Assembly: GCF_003600625.1 (NCBI RefSeq)
Contig: NZ_CP032489.1
Location: 2,728,001 to 2,792,000, forward strand
From: Arachidicoccus soli
Lineage (GTDB): Bacteria > Bacteroidota > Bacteroidia > Chitinophagales > Chitinophagaceae
DNA: 64,000 nt
Reading direction: 5' to 3'
Shown: positions 9,987-19,507 of the stretch, piece by piece
Position numbering within the stretch: the stretch's first letter is position 1
Layout of the letters: each line of letters begins with the position of its first letter
The notes under the pieces: model-generated
What the model saw: only the letters and a program-made list of their open reading frames with translations
Database searches by the model: none
Told to the model about the DNA's origin: nothing
Program-made: the position numbers and the translations under genes

Positions 9987-10550
9987 TCAATTACCTTTTA
10001 CTTCATTCTTTCTAAACCGGTCGTGAATGGCTTTGGCATCTTCCTCACTTAATGAGGTATTTTTCTTTAATAGACCTATGAAGTAATTTACTTCCAATTC
10101 CGTTGTCGGGCAACCCATGTTATGCCCTTCCTCTTGAGAATTACTCCCTGAATTTAATTTTGAATTGGCTAAAAGATGGCCATTTTCATCAAAAATGAGC
10201 CAATAAGGGATTCCTTCTTCTCCCCCACCATATTTTTCCAACATTGCCTGTCCGCCGGGATTATCGAGTGCAACTTTATCTCCGTGTTCCATTACTGTAA
10301 TATGTTGAATAACAAAATTGTCATCGAAGTATTTCTTTATAGAGGGGTCATCTATAGAAGCATCCATTTTTTTACACCAACCGCACCAGGAAGCATGGAA
10401 CATAATCAATACCTTCTTATGCTGCTGTTTTGCTTTTTGTACTGCATTACTAAAAATTTCATCTGCCGTCTGTGGAGCAGGCTGTGCCTGCACTTTGGCT
10501 ACATACAAAAAAAAAGTAAAAGCCAATACTGCTAAAAAGTATTTTTTCAT
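9987..10550 (-). CDS. Secreted thioredoxin-family protein
   Basis: A 187-residue protein with an N-terminal signal peptide (FLAVLAFTFFLYVAKVQA) and a thioredoxin fold with the active site C56-G-W-C59 in FHASWCGWCKKMD. CGWC and the following KKMD resemble DUF255/thiol-disulfide interchange proteins. It probably acts in the periplasm on disulfides. Partner unknown. Its neighbours give no functional hint. Confidence 0.8.
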   Translation of the reverse strand: MKKYFLAVLAFTFFLYVAKVQAQPAPQTADEIFSNAVQKAKQQHKKVLIMFHASWCGWCKKMDASIDDPSIKKYFDDNFVIQHITVMEHGDKVALDNPGGQAMLEKYGGGEEGIPYWLIFDENGHLLANSKLNSGSNSQEEGHNMGCPTTELEVNYFIGLLKKNTSLSEEDAKAIHDRFRKNEVKGN

Positions 10551-10608
10551 TGTACTTGAATTTTAATACTCAAATATAGAAAATTAATCCATATCCATAT
10601 TCACATCC

Positions 10609-11844
10609 TTACCCTAACTCGATCACCGTAATTTCCGGCAAAATACCTACCCTTCCCGGATAGCCAAGAAAACCATATCCACGATTTACATATAAATATT
10701 GGTTTCCCTCTCGGTACAATCCCGCCCATTGCTTATATATATATTGAATAGGAGACCATTTGAAATGGGGTAATTCCACACCAAATTGCATACCATGTGT
10801 ATGCCCTGCTAATGCCAAATCAATATCGGGATATTCTGGTTTCACTTGTGCATCCCAATGACTTGGATCGTGACTCATCAGTATTTTAAAGGGTATGTTT
10901 TCCGTGCCGGCATAAGCGATATCCAATTTCCCATATTTTGGAAAATGGCCTTTTGCCCCCCAATTCTCTATACCGATTAATGCAATTTTTTCACCAGCCC
11001 TTTCAAAAATCACGTGTTCATTCATTAATAATTTCCAACCCATATTGGCTTGTAATTCTTTTAAATCTTCTAAGTTCTGCGTCTTTGCTTCCGGTGTTTT
11101 CCAGTCATAATAATCGCCATAATCATGGTTACCTAAACTACTATAAACGCCCAGGGGTGCTTTTAATTTGGAAAACAAATCGGTATAATTTTCCATTTCT
11201 ATTGCACGGTCGTTTACCAAATCACCCGTAAACAAAATAAGGTCAGGTTTTTCACTCAATACCATTTCTACCCCCTTAGCCACTGCTGCCTTATTTGTAA
11301 AACTTCCACTATGAATATCGCTGAGCTGTACTATTTTCAGCCCTTTAAACGCATTTGGCAGATTTGGCGCATTTATTTTTACCTTCCGGATACGATAGTT
11401 ATACTTATTACTAAGTCCATAAACAAAAACACCCAAAAAGCCTGCGCCAAAAATCATTCCCAACCAGACCAGAAAACTAGAACGCGGAATATTCTCACCG
11501 GAAGAAATTTGAGCAGCTGTCTTCTCCGGCACGATTCTTTTTATTGTCCAGAAAATGCCACGTCTTGTCTCGTCAAGCAATAAAACAGCTACGGTCAGCA
11601 GTTTTGCAATCAATATTCCTACGACAAATGTGAGTACATAATTACGGGGGCGTGCTTCCAATCCACCCAATGTGAATAGAGAGATAATCGTTGCAATGCT
11701 TACCAGCCAATGAACTGAGAAAATGGTTATTCGTATTCTTGACGAATAATTCTGTGTTAGAAATCGTAAAACGAAATACAAATAAATGTCGATAATTAAG
11801 ATAAAAATCATCAAAAGCAGCCGCACATGAACAAATCTTCGCAT
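10609..11844 (-). CDS. Membrane-anchored metallophosphoesterase
   Basis: The C-terminal calcineurin-type phosphoesterase domain has all five metal motifs: LSDIHSG, GDLVND, GNHDYGD, SHDPSHW and AGHTHGMQFG. Three to four hydrophobic segments precede it, as in YkuE-like enzymes that act at the membrane on UDP-diacylglucosamine or related phosphate esters. An upstream ATG at 11940 would add 32 residues. The ATG at 11844 (MRRFVHVRLLL), just before the first membrane segment, is preferred. Confidence 0.8.
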   Translation of the reverse strand: MRRFVHVRLLLMIFILIIDIYLYFVLRFLTQNYSSRIRITIFSVHWLVSIATIISLFTLGGLEARPRNYVLTFVVGILIAKLLTVAVLLLDETRRGIFWTIKRIVPEKTAAQISSGENIPRSSFLVWLGMIFGAGFLGVFVYGLSNKYNYRIRKVKINAPNLPNAFKGLKIVQLSDIHSGSFTNKAAVAKGVEMVLSEKPDLILFTGDLVNDRAIEMENYTDLFSKLKAPLGVYSSLGNHDYGDYYDWKTPEAKTQNLEDLKELQANMGWKLLMNEHVIFERAGEKIALIGIENWGAKGHFPKYGKLDIAYAGTENIPFKILMSHDPSHWDAQVKPEYPDIDLALAGHTHGMQFGVELPHFKWSPIQYIYKQWAGLYREGNQYLYVNRGYGFLGYPGRVGILPEITVIELG

Positions 11845-11990
11845 ATATTCTTTTTTGAGTTCCAATAAATGAAGGTCAAAAGTAAAAAGTAAATTGGCTA
11901 ATAAACCCGGAGAACAAAATAATCGGTTAATAATCGGCAAATAAATTGTGAAACATTGTGAAACAATTCGGAATAATGACTAGCAGAAAT

Positions 11991-11998
11991 TATATTTG
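11991..11998 (+). promoter_or_regulatory. Bacteroidota -7 promoter element for the MBL hydrolase
   Basis: TATATTTG matches TAnnTTTG and lies 37 bp before the ATG at 12035. TTCG at 11967-11970 is a weak -33 candidate with 20-bp spacing. Confidence 0.5.
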
Positions 11999-12034
11999 CT
12001 TTCTTCTATTAACTTTTGAATTTAAAAATATATT

Positions 12035-12715
12035 ATGCAATTCACTTATTACGGTCATGCTAGTTTTTCTGTCAGCTTAGGAGCTAAACATATTTTATTT
12101 GATCCTTTTTTTACAGGCAACCCTTCAGCGAAAGGTGTTGATATTGATACAATTAAGGCTGATTATATTCTTATCACGCACGGTCATGGTGACCATGTTG
12201 CGGATGCAGTGGTAATTGCCAAAAATACCGGCGCTACTGTTGTTGCAGCTCCTGAAATTGTGGGCTGGCTAAACAAGCAAGGGGTCGAAAAAACACACCC
12301 GATAAATCATGGCGGTCCGGTAGATTTTGGTTTTGCTAAAATACGGGCAGTCAACGCCACGCACTCTTCTGGTTTACCCGATGGAAGCTACGGCGGGAAT
12401 CCATTGGGTTTTGTTTTAACTTCAGCACAGGGCAATTTTTATTATGCGGGTGATACTGGCTTAACGATGGATATGCAACTATTGCCTTTTTGGACAAGAT
12501 TGAATTTTGCTGTTTTACCCATCGGTGGAAATTATACGATGGATGCAGCAGATGCAATAATTGCGTCCGAATTTATTCAATGTGACAAAATTATTGGTGT
12601 GCATTATAATACTTTTGATTTAATAAAAATTGATACGGAGATGGCCACTAAGCTGTTTACGGACAAAGGCAAAATATTATTACTTCCTCAACCAGGAACT
12701 AGTATAGAAATATAA
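12035..12715 (+). CDS. Metal-dependent hydrolase, UPF0173 (MBL fold)
   Basis: A 226-residue metallo-beta-lactamase-fold protein. It starts with the typical MQFTYYGHASFSV and has the zinc motif THGHGDH, a later His in NATHSSG, Asp in YYAGDTG, and a C-terminal His in GVHYNTF. This arrangement is UPF0173/UlaG-like. A hydrolase role is established for the fold, but no substrate can be given. Confidence 0.88.
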   Translation: MQFTYYGHASFSVSLGAKHILFDPFFTGNPSAKGVDIDTIKADYILITHGHGDHVADAVVIAKNTGATVVAAPEIVGWLNKQGVEKTHPINHGGPVDFGFAKIRAVNATHSSGLPDGSYGGNPLGFVLTSAQGNFYYAGDTGLTMDMQLLPFWTRLNFAVLPIGGNYTMDAADAIIASEFIQCDKIIGVHYNTFDLIKIDTEMATKLFTDKGKILLLPQPGTSIEI

Positions 12716-12783
12716 TCCCAGGGTATTATTTATAAGATTTTCCACAATTCTCCAATCACTTTTCACTTTTCACTTTAGAAATG

Positions 12784-12791
12784 TATCTTTG
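12784..12791 (+). promoter_or_regulatory. Bacteroidota -7 promoter element for parAB
   Basis: TATCTTTG, 21 bp before the parA start, matches TAnnTTTG. A repeat of TTTTCACTTTTCACTTT precedes it in the -33 region. Confidence 0.5.
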
Positions 12792-12811
12792 AGCGGATAA
12801 TAAAAAAGTAT

Positions 12812-13612
12812 ATGGCAAGAATCATTGGCGTAGCCAATCAAAAAGGCGGGGTAGGTAAAACCACCACTGCCATAAATTTAGCAGCAAGTTTTGCAGTACT
12901 GGAATTCAAAACATTGCTTATTGATGCTGATCCTCAGGCGAATAGCACTACAGGTATTGGTTTTGATTTGCACAATGTCACTAACAGTTTATATGATTGC
13001 ATGGTGAACGAGACGCCGGCGCAGGAGGTAATTCTGAAAAGCGATATTCCGTTCCTTGATTTAATCCCCTCTCATATTGACTTGGTAGGCGCTGAGATCG
13101 AGATGATTAATTCTCCCAACCGTGAGAATGTCATGAAAAGCATGCTTGAGTCTGTAAAGGACCAATACGACTTTATTGTCATTGATTGCTCCCCTTCATT
13201 AGGGCTCATTACTGTAAACTCTCTAGTAGCAGCAGATAGTGTGGTGGTACCGGTGCAATGTGAATTTTTTGCATTAGAAGGACTGGGAAAATTATTAAAT
13301 ACAATAAAAATTGTTCAAAACCGGCTGAACCCTCAATTGGAAATAGAAGGCATTTTAATGACCATGTATGATGGGCGTTTACGTTTAAGCAATCAAGTGG
13401 TGAGCGAAGTAAGACGCCATTTTGACGAATTGGTTTTTGATACCATTATCCACAGAAATACAAGATTAAGTGAGGCTCCGAGTTTCGGCAAGCCCGTAAT
13501 ACTTTATGATTCGGACAGCAAAGGCGCAATTAATTATTTAAATTTAGCCAAAGAAGTTTTGCAGAAAAACAATATGACTAAAATACCGAACAAGAAAAAA
13601 ATAATTCAATAA
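12812..13612 (+). CDS. parA: Chromosome partitioning ATPase ParA/Soj
   Basis: A 266-residue P-loop ATPase with the deviant Walker A KGGVGKTT near residue 11, Walker A' LLIDADPQANST, and Walker B DFIVIDCSPSLG. It forms a nucleotide-dependent dimer on nucleoid DNA and moves ParB-parS complexes during chromosome segregation. parB starts 49 bp downstream on the same transcript. No parS palindrome of the usual TGTTTCACGTGAAACA form was found nearby. Confidence 0.95.
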   Translation: MARIIGVANQKGGVGKTTTAINLAASFAVLEFKTLLIDADPQANSTTGIGFDLHNVTNSLYDCMVNETPAQEVILKSDIPFLDLIPSHIDLVGAEIEMINSPNRENVMKSMLESVKDQYDFIVIDCSPSLGLITVNSLVAADSVVVPVQCEFFALEGLGKLLNTIKIVQNRLNPQLEIEGILMTMYDGRLRLSNQVVSEVRRHFDELVFDTIIHRNTRLSEAPSFGKPVILYDSDSKGAINYLNLAKEVLQKNNMTKIPNKKKIIQ

Positions 13613-13661
13613 CCTGCGGCTGCAACAAATTTCAGCAAGCAAATAACGGATATTAAACATA

Positions 13662-14609
13662 ATGGCAACATCTAAGGCAATTCCATCCAAGAAACCAGTT
13701 CAAGGCAAAGAAGCGTTAGGCAAAGGCATACGTTCTTTACTGGAAAATATAGATTCTGACTTAAAAACGACTACCGGCAATCTCAACCCTAAAATCGTAG
13801 AAGAAGCGACCGCCTCTTTACGTATTGCCATTAAGGATATCGAAATAAATCCGAAAAATCCAAGAAATGATTTTGATGAGAAAGCCATGAATGAATTAGC
13901 TGCCTCCATCAAAATGCATGACATTATACAACCACTTACGGTCAGTAAAATGGCAAATGGCAAATACCGGCTTATCGCCGGGGAGCGCCGTTTTCGTGCT
14001 GCCAAATTAGCCGGGCTACCTGATGTACCTGTTTATGTTCGTCATGCAAATAATGCAGAGCTTCTGGAACTTGCTTTATTGGAGAACTTGCAACGCGAAG
14101 ATTTAAATGCGATTGAGATAGGCTTGAGTTATCAGAGAATGATGGACGAGCTTACTTATACGCAGGAACAAGTTGCAGAAAGAATGGGGAAGGAAAGAAG
14201 CACGGTTGCCAATTATATTCGCTTGTTAAAACTACCTCCTGATATTCAGTTAGCTGTAAGATATGGTACCATCAGTATGGGGCATGCACGCGCCTTGATT
14301 ACTTTAGAAACAGTGGACAAACAGCTATTAGCTTTTAAAGAGATAAAAGAAAAAGGACTAAGCGTTCGTCAAACTGAAGCCTTGGTAAAAACCATTAATA
14401 GTGCTGTATCACAAACCAACACGAAAGCTACTGCTGGCAATCAGCTCCCTCCTGCTTATAAAAAAATTGAAGATAATCTCGCATCGCACTTTGGCACGAA
14501 AGTTAAATTGGCGCACAGCAAGAAGGGCAACGGCAGTATCTTAATAGAATATTATTCACTGCAAGAGCTTAATAAATTATTGGAAACAATGAATATTCAC
14601 GTGGGTTAG
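13662..14609 (+). CDS. parB: Chromosome partitioning protein ParB/Spo0J
   Basis: A 315-residue ParB with an N-terminal CTPase domain (box LIAGERRFRAAKLAG and LLENLQREDLN), a helix-turn-helix (YTQEQVAERMGKERSTVANY) and a C-terminal dimer domain. It binds parS and spreads along DNA as a CTP-dependent clamp. It pairs with the preceding parA. Confidence 0.95.
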   Translation: MATSKAIPSKKPVQGKEALGKGIRSLLENIDSDLKTTTGNLNPKIVEEATASLRIAIKDIEINPKNPRNDFDEKAMNELAASIKMHDIIQPLTVSKMANGKYRLIAGERRFRAAKLAGLPDVPVYVRHANNAELLELALLENLQREDLNAIEIGLSYQRMMDELTYTQEQVAERMGKERSTVANYIRLLKLPPDIQLAVRYGTISMGHARALITLETVDKQLLAFKEIKEKGLSVRQTEALVKTINSAVSQTNTKATAGNQLPPAYKKIEDNLASHFGTKVKLAHSKKGNGSILIEYYSLQELNKLLETMNIHVG

Positions 14610-14622
14610 TTAATTATATTGA

Positions 14623-15372
14623 ATGCACCATTTTAGAACTTCCCTTCTCTTTATTTTTTGCTTAGCAACAAGTAATTTATTGTGGGCGCAGCAAACGGAT
14701 TCATTACGCAAAGCAATGGCCAAAGAGACATTATTGCCTGTTACTCCAAAAAACGACACCATTGATAGCAAAAGCATAAAAGCAGCCGCAGACACAATTG
14801 CAGAAGATGCACAAAAGCCCACTATCAGTCTTTCTCAGCTTAAGCAGAAACCAAAGCACACTCCCCAGGGGGCAACATTAAGGTCCCTTATCTTACCGGG
14901 TTTAGGGCAGGCATATAACCACGAATATTGGAAAGTACCTCTGGCCGTGGCAGCCGTTGGTATACCTATTTATTTATTTATAAATAATAACAAAGAATAT
15001 AAGAAAGCGCGTTTTGCCTACAGCGCGGTTTTTAATTCATTACCTATTTCCCAAGGGGGCAATAATGATCCTTCACAGATTTCCAAGATGGATCCTAAAT
15101 TTAAGACCTATTACGATTATGAGGTTAATCAAGCCAATGGCAGCCAAATATTCTTAACCTCTGTACAATCGTATAGAAACCAGTTTAGGCAATATCGCGA
15201 CTATTCACTCTTGGCTATTTTATTGGGTTGGGGTTTAAATGTTGCAGATGCAACTGTTTTCGGGCATTTACGAGACTTTGATGTAAGTTCAGACTTAAGT
15301 ATGCATATAAGCCCAACTTATTTTCAATTTACGCATACACCTGGAATTGCATTTAGTTTCACATTGAAATAA
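14623..15372 (+). CDS. DUF5683 domain membrane protein
   Basis: The 249-residue protein has an N-terminal signal peptide (LLFIFCLATSNLLWA), a low-complexity linker, and then the DUF5683 pattern SLILPGLGQAYNHEYWKVPL followed by hydrophobic segments and a C-terminal barrel-like tail (TPGIAFSFTLK). It starts 13 bp after parB, the usual position for this family in Bacteroidota. Function unknown, envelope location likely. Confidence 0.8.
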   Translation: MHHFRTSLLFIFCLATSNLLWAQQTDSLRKAMAKETLLPVTPKNDTIDSKSIKAAADTIAEDAQKPTISLSQLKQKPKHTPQGATLRSLILPGLGQAYNHEYWKVPLAVAAVGIPIYLFINNNKEYKKARFAYSAVFNSLPISQGGNNDPSQISKMDPKFKTYYDYEVNQANGSQIFLTSVQSYRNQFRQYRDYSLLAILLGWGLNVADATVFGHLRDFDVSSDLSMHISPTYFQFTHTPGIAFSFTLK

Positions 15373-15515
15373 TAATATTGTAGTAGATTTTTACTTATTA
15401 ATTAGATTTAATTATGAAATGAAGCATAAAAAATTTTGAGAAAATTCATTAACAAAGCGATGAGAATTCTTATGTGAAATTCCATCTGACAATTGAAAAC
15501 ATAAAAAATATATAA

Positions 15516-16238
15516 ATGAAAATAGCCTTAATAGGATATGGAAAAATGGGTAAAGCCATTGAAGAAATTGCGCTAAGTAAAGGACATGAAATTGTATTGA
15601 AAATACATATAGATAATACAGAAGCATTTACCACCGAAGCCATCAAAAATGCGGATGTAGCAATTGAGTTTACAAGTCCTGAAACGGCTGCAGAAAATAT
15701 CGTAAAATGTATAGATGCAGGCGTGCCGGTTGTTTCAGGCTCTACCGGTTGGTTGGGCCAATGGAATAAAGTGGCCGATTTTATTCAAGAAAAAAATGGT
15801 GCTTTCTTATATAGCAGCAATTATAGTGTAGGGGTAAATTTGTTTTTTGAACTGAATAAATATCTTGCAGCATTAATGGAACCATACAATGAGTATAATG
15901 TATCGTTGGAAGAGATTCATCATACACAAAAGAAAGACGCTCCGAGTGGAACGGCTATAACGCTCGCAGAACAAGTATCGCAAAGCATTCAGTCAAAAAA
16001 ACACTGGGTAAATCAGCCAAGCGAAAACAAAGAAGACTTAGTTATTCTTTCTGAAAGAATAGATCCGGCACCGGGTACACACAAAATTAAATATCAATCG
16101 GAAATTGACGATATAGAAATTATTCATACAGCGCACAACCGCAAAGGATTCGCCGGAGGTGCTGTGTTGGCAGCCGAATTCCTACTGGGCAAAACAGGTA
16201 TTTTTACCATGAAAGATGTGCTTTTTGGAGAGAAATAA
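15516..16238 (+). CDS. dapB: 4-hydroxy-tetrahydrodipicolinate reductase
   Basis: A 240-residue DapB: NAD(P) loop GYGKMGKAIE at the N-terminus, then the signature EIHHTQKKDAPSGTA with catalytic His and Lys, and GFAGGAVLAAEFLLG near the end. It reduces HTPA to tetrahydrodipicolinate in the lysine/diaminopimelate pathway. Length is normal. Confidence 0.95.
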   Translation: MKIALIGYGKMGKAIEEIALSKGHEIVLKIHIDNTEAFTTEAIKNADVAIEFTSPETAAENIVKCIDAGVPVVSGSTGWLGQWNKVADFIQEKNGAFLYSSNYSVGVNLFFELNKYLAALMEPYNEYNVSLEEIHHTQKKDAPSGTAITLAEQVSQSIQSKKHWVNQPSENKEDLVILSERIDPAPGTHKIKYQSEIDDIEIIHTAHNRKGFAGGAVLAAEFLLGKTGIFTMKDVLFGEK

Positions 16239-16262
16239 TCAACTTTACTTTTTATCATATAA

Positions 16263-17672
16263 TTGCATTTTACTAAAATGATTTCAGCAGAACTTTTTCA
16301 AAACTTCAAAACCATCATTGGTGAAACGAATGTATTTGCCGATGAAGAAACGCTTCAGCATTATTCACATGACGAGACTGAACGCTTGTCTTATTTGCCT
16401 GCTGTGGTATTAAAACCGCGTACAGCAGAAGAAATAAGTGCGATTTTAAAATTATGCAACCAACACAAAATACCTGTAACACCAAGAGGTGCGGGTACAG
16501 GTTTAAGCGGAGGTGCATTGGCCAATTATGGTGGAGTATTAATATCTGTTGAGAGAATGAATGAGATTTTGGATATAGATGAACGCAATTTACAGGTAAC
16601 CACCGAACCAGGCGTTATTACAGAAGTGTTGCAAGATGCTGTAAAAGAAAAGGGCTTATTTTATCCTCCCGATCCCAACAGTAAAGGCTCATGCTTTATT
16701 GGCGGCAATATAGCTGAAAACAGCGGCGGACCGAAAGCAGTAAAATATGGGGTGGTAAAAGATTATGTATTGAACCTTGAAGTGGTTTTACCTACCGGAG
16801 AAATTATTTGGACGGGTTGCAATGTTTTAAAAAATGCAACAGGTTACAATCTTACCCAATTGATTGTGGGGAGTGAGGGTACACTTGGCATCGTTACAAA
16901 AATTGTTTTAAAATTAATTCCTTTTCCGAAATATGACCTGTTGATGCTGGCACCCTTTGCATCTGTAGAAAAAGCAAGTGAAGCCGTAAGCGCTATCTTC
17001 CGCGCAGGTTTTACACCCAGTGCTATGGAATTGGTAGAAATTAATGCATTGAAGATTACCAGCAAACTGTTAGGCAGTCACGTGGTTCCTGTAAACGATG
17101 ACATCGAAGCGCATCTTATCATTGAGGTAGACGGCAACAATATGGACGTGCTCATGCAGGAGATGGAAGCTATCGCAACCCTTTTACAAGATTTTGAAGC
17201 AGGGGAAATATTTTTTGCAGATGATGCACAACAGAAAGAAGAACTTTGGAAAATACGTCGCAGAGCAGCTGAAGCTGTAAAGCTGGTAGGGTACACAATT
17301 GAAGAAGATACGGTGGTACCTCGTGCAGAACTTCCCAAATTAATAAAGGGCGTAAAAGCATTGGGCGTTCAATACGACTTTGACGTAGTCTGCTATGGTC
17401 ATGCCGGGGACGGCAATTTACATATTCGTATTAGGAAAGAAGGCATTCCCAATAGTTTCGAAAACCCGGAAATGACCGCTATTTTAGAAGAGCTTTTTAA
17501 ACTGGTGGATGAACTTGGAGGGACAATCAGTGCAGAGCATGGCATTGGGCTTATTCAGAAAAGATATATGCCTATTGTTTTTAATGAAGTCCAATTAAAC
17601 CTTATGCGCGGCATCAAAAAAACTTTTGACCCAAATAATATCTTAAACGCAGGGAAAATATTCGATTTATAA
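16263..17672 (+). CDS. FAD-linked oxidase, GlcD-type
   Basis: The protein is an FAD-binding PCMH-type oxidoreductase: PRGAGTGLSGGAL and NIAENSGGPKAVKYG bind FAD, the substrate half contains CYGHAGDGNLHIR, and AEHGIG is near the C-terminus. This fits glycolate/D-lactate dehydrogenase (GlcD) subunits. Translation may begin at Met6 (16278). No GlcE or GlcF partner follows, so a stand-alone D-lactate or 2-hydroxyacid dehydrogenase is possible. Confidence 0.85.
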   Translation: MHFTKMISAELFQNFKTIIGETNVFADEETLQHYSHDETERLSYLPAVVLKPRTAEEISAILKLCNQHKIPVTPRGAGTGLSGGALANYGGVLISVERMNEILDIDERNLQVTTEPGVITEVLQDAVKEKGLFYPPDPNSKGSCFIGGNIAENSGGPKAVKYGVVKDYVLNLEVVLPTGEIIWTGCNVLKNATGYNLTQLIVGSEGTLGIVTKIVLKLIPFPKYDLLMLAPFASVEKASEAVSAIFRAGFTPSAMELVEINALKITSKLLGSHVVPVNDDIEAHLIIEVDGNNMDVLMQEMEAIATLLQDFEAGEIFFADDAQQKEELWKIRRRAAEAVKLVGYTIEEDTVVPRAELPKLIKGVKALGVQYDFDVVCYGHAGDGNLHIRIRKEGIPNSFENPEMTAILEELFKLVDELGGTISAEHGIGLIQKRYMPIVFNEVQLNLMRGIKKTFDPNNILNAGKIFDL

Positions 17673-17683
17673 ACCAAAATATT

Positions 17684-18325
17684 ATGATAAAAAAGATAAG
17701 CGCATTGCTTTTGTTTTCATTTTTATGCATGCATGTATTTGCACAAAATACCGACAACAGCAATGATCAAATAGATTTTAGCAACAATGATTATCAAGCT
17801 GACACGACACAACCAAGATTACATCATTATTTTGTAGGTGGTAACTTTTTGGCTGGGTTTGGCAATGGTGGTGGTTCCTTTGGCATTAACCCCTCCATCG
17901 GATATTCCATCAATCAATACGTAGATGTAGGTGTGGGTTTCAATGGTATCTATAGCTATCAAAAATTTTATACCGGTGAAAAATACCGCACATGGAACTT
18001 AGGGATAGCTCCATTTGCCAGAGTTTATCCGGTAAATTTCTTATTCTTCGAGGCTTCCTTTGAAGAAAATTTTGTCACCTCAAGAACGATTAATCAAGAT
18101 GGCAGTAAGCAGCCAAGACAAAATTATATTGCACCTAGTCTGATAGGCTCCATTGGGTATGCCACGCGTATCTATGGGCAGTCCAGCTTCTTTTTCAGCG
18201 TAGGTATGGATTTCTTAAATAATATTAATTCTCCTTATCGTGATCATTATTTGGACAACAATGGTGTATTGCGTTCGAGTGTGCAACCTGTAATCAAAAC
18301 CGGCTTTAATATTAATCTCTGGTAA
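17684..18325 (+). CDS. Outer-membrane beta-barrel protein
   Basis: 213 residues with a signal peptide (ALLLFSFLCMHVFAQ). After an acidic linker come alternating aromatic strands (HHYFVGGNFLAGFGNGGGSF, then YVDVGVGFNGIYSYQKFY) ending in FNINLW, typical of small Bacteroidota barrels. It starts 12 bp after the FAD oxidase gene. Its 3' end overlaps the convergent LOG gene by 14 bp. Confidence 0.75.
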   Translation: MIKKISALLLFSFLCMHVFAQNTDNSNDQIDFSNNDYQADTTQPRLHHYFVGGNFLAGFGNGGGSFGINPSIGYSINQYVDVGVGFNGIYSYQKFYTGEKYRTWNLGIAPFARVYPVNFLFFEASFEENFVTSRTINQDGSKQPRQNYIAPSLIGSIGYATRIYGQSSFFFSVGMDFLNNINSPYRDHYLDNNGVLRSSVQPVIKTGFNINLW

Positions 18326-18854
18326 GTTTAAGCCTCTCTATAATTTCTTCCGGGGAATTACAAAGGATAACTTTGTTAGGCGTATAAAGAAAACCTTCTT
18401 GACGCATTATTTCCATGTGCTTTATCAATGCATCATAAAATCCGGCAGTGTTGAGCAGGATAATTCGCTTATTGTGGATATTCAACACGTTCCAGGTAAT
18501 CGTTTCAAACATCTCGTCCAGCGTACCGTTCCCTCCCGGCAAGATTAAAATCGCTTCACATAAACTATACATCATTTGCTTGCGTGTATGCATGTCTTCC
18601 ACAATATGAATTTGGGATAGTTGTGTATGTGCGTGTTCTTTTTCTACCAGCATCCTGGGAATAATGCCCGTAACCTGTCCCCCATTATCTAAACATGAAT
18701 TGGCTATAGCACCCATTATTCCAGCATTTCCACCGCCATATACAATATGAATATTATTTTGAGCGAGTAATGTTCCCAATGTTTTTGCATGCTGCAAATA
18801 GATGGGGTTTTTACCATTTTGAGAGCCACAAAAGATAGCAACAGATGAAATCAT
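18312..18854 (-). CDS. LOG-family protein (TIGR00730), phosphoribohydrolase-like
   Basis: A 180-residue Rossmann-type protein with GGGNAGIMGA and PGGNGTLDEMFE, the PGGxGTxxE signature of LOG enzymes. These remove ribose 5-phosphate from cytokinin riboside or purine nucleoside monophosphates. The hypoxanthine phosphoribosyltransferase gene next to it suggests a nucleotide metabolism neighbourhood. Confidence 0.9.
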   Translation of the reverse strand: MISSVAIFCGSQNGKNPIYLQHAKTLGTLLAQNNIHIVYGGGNAGIMGAIANSCLDNGGQVTGIIPRMLVEKEHAHTQLSQIHIVEDMHTRKQMMYSLCEAILILPGGNGTLDEMFETITWNVLNIHNKRIILLNTAGFYDALIKHMEIMRQEGFLYTPNKVILCNSPEEIIERLKLTRD

Positions 18855-18934
18855 TTACTTTAAATTTATGTTGCGAAAGTAGCTCGGTCACTTTAAAATT
18901 GATAAAGAAATATTATTACCAAATTGTAAAAGAA

Positions 18935-19468
18935 TTAGGCTTCTTCAATTTGATATATTTCTTTAAGGTTCCTTCCTAGGTTGTCAAAATCCAAGCCATA
19001 ACCTACGACAAATTTATTCGGAATTGAGAAACATAAATAATCAATATTAACAGGAAACAATAAGGCTTCCGGCTTATGTAATAAGGTCGCGAGTTTAATA
19101 GATTTGGGTTGCGAATGGTGTAATTGAGGGAGGAATGAATGCAGGGTTTTCCCCGTATCTACAATATCCTCTAGTATGATTACATGTCTATTATTGATGT
19201 CGGCATCCAGGCCAATAGCCGTTAAAACATGACCAGTAGATTTGGTGCCTTTATAAGAGGCTAATTTAATGAATGATATCTCCGCCTCTATTTCCAGCTC
19301 TTTAAACAGATCACTTGCAAACATAAATGAACCATTTAAAATGGCAATAAACAGGGGATTCAGCCCAAGATAATCTTTAGATATCTGCGCTGCCAATATT
19401 TTTACTTTCTCTTTAATAGCTTCTTCCGATATATAAGGAACAAAATTCTTGTTGTGAATAGTAATCAT
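18935..19468 (-). CDS. hpt: Hypoxanthine phosphoribosyltransferase
   Basis: A 177-residue type I phosphoribosyltransferase with PRPP loop VIILEDIVDTGKTL and N-terminal FIAILNGSFMFASDL. It salvages hypoxanthine and guanine to IMP and GMP. Length and motif order match HGPRTs. Confidence 0.92.
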   Translation of the reverse strand: MITIHNKNFVPYISEEAIKEKVKILAAQISKDYLGLNPLFIAILNGSFMFASDLFKELEIEAEISFIKLASYKGTKSTGHVLTAIGLDADINNRHVIILEDIVDTGKTLHSFLPQLHHSQPKSIKLATLLHKPEALLFPVNIDYLCFSIPNKFVVGYGLDFDNLGRNLKEIYQIEEA

Positions 19469-19507
19469 TAAAATATAGGTTGGTGGTTACAAATTTCAAA
19501 AGACCTT

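Noticed and set aside
12716-14660. parS site near parAB
   Set aside because: No copy of the TGTTTCACGTGAAACA-type palindrome was found. A TTCACGTGGG near 14594 is only a partial match inside the parB coding end.
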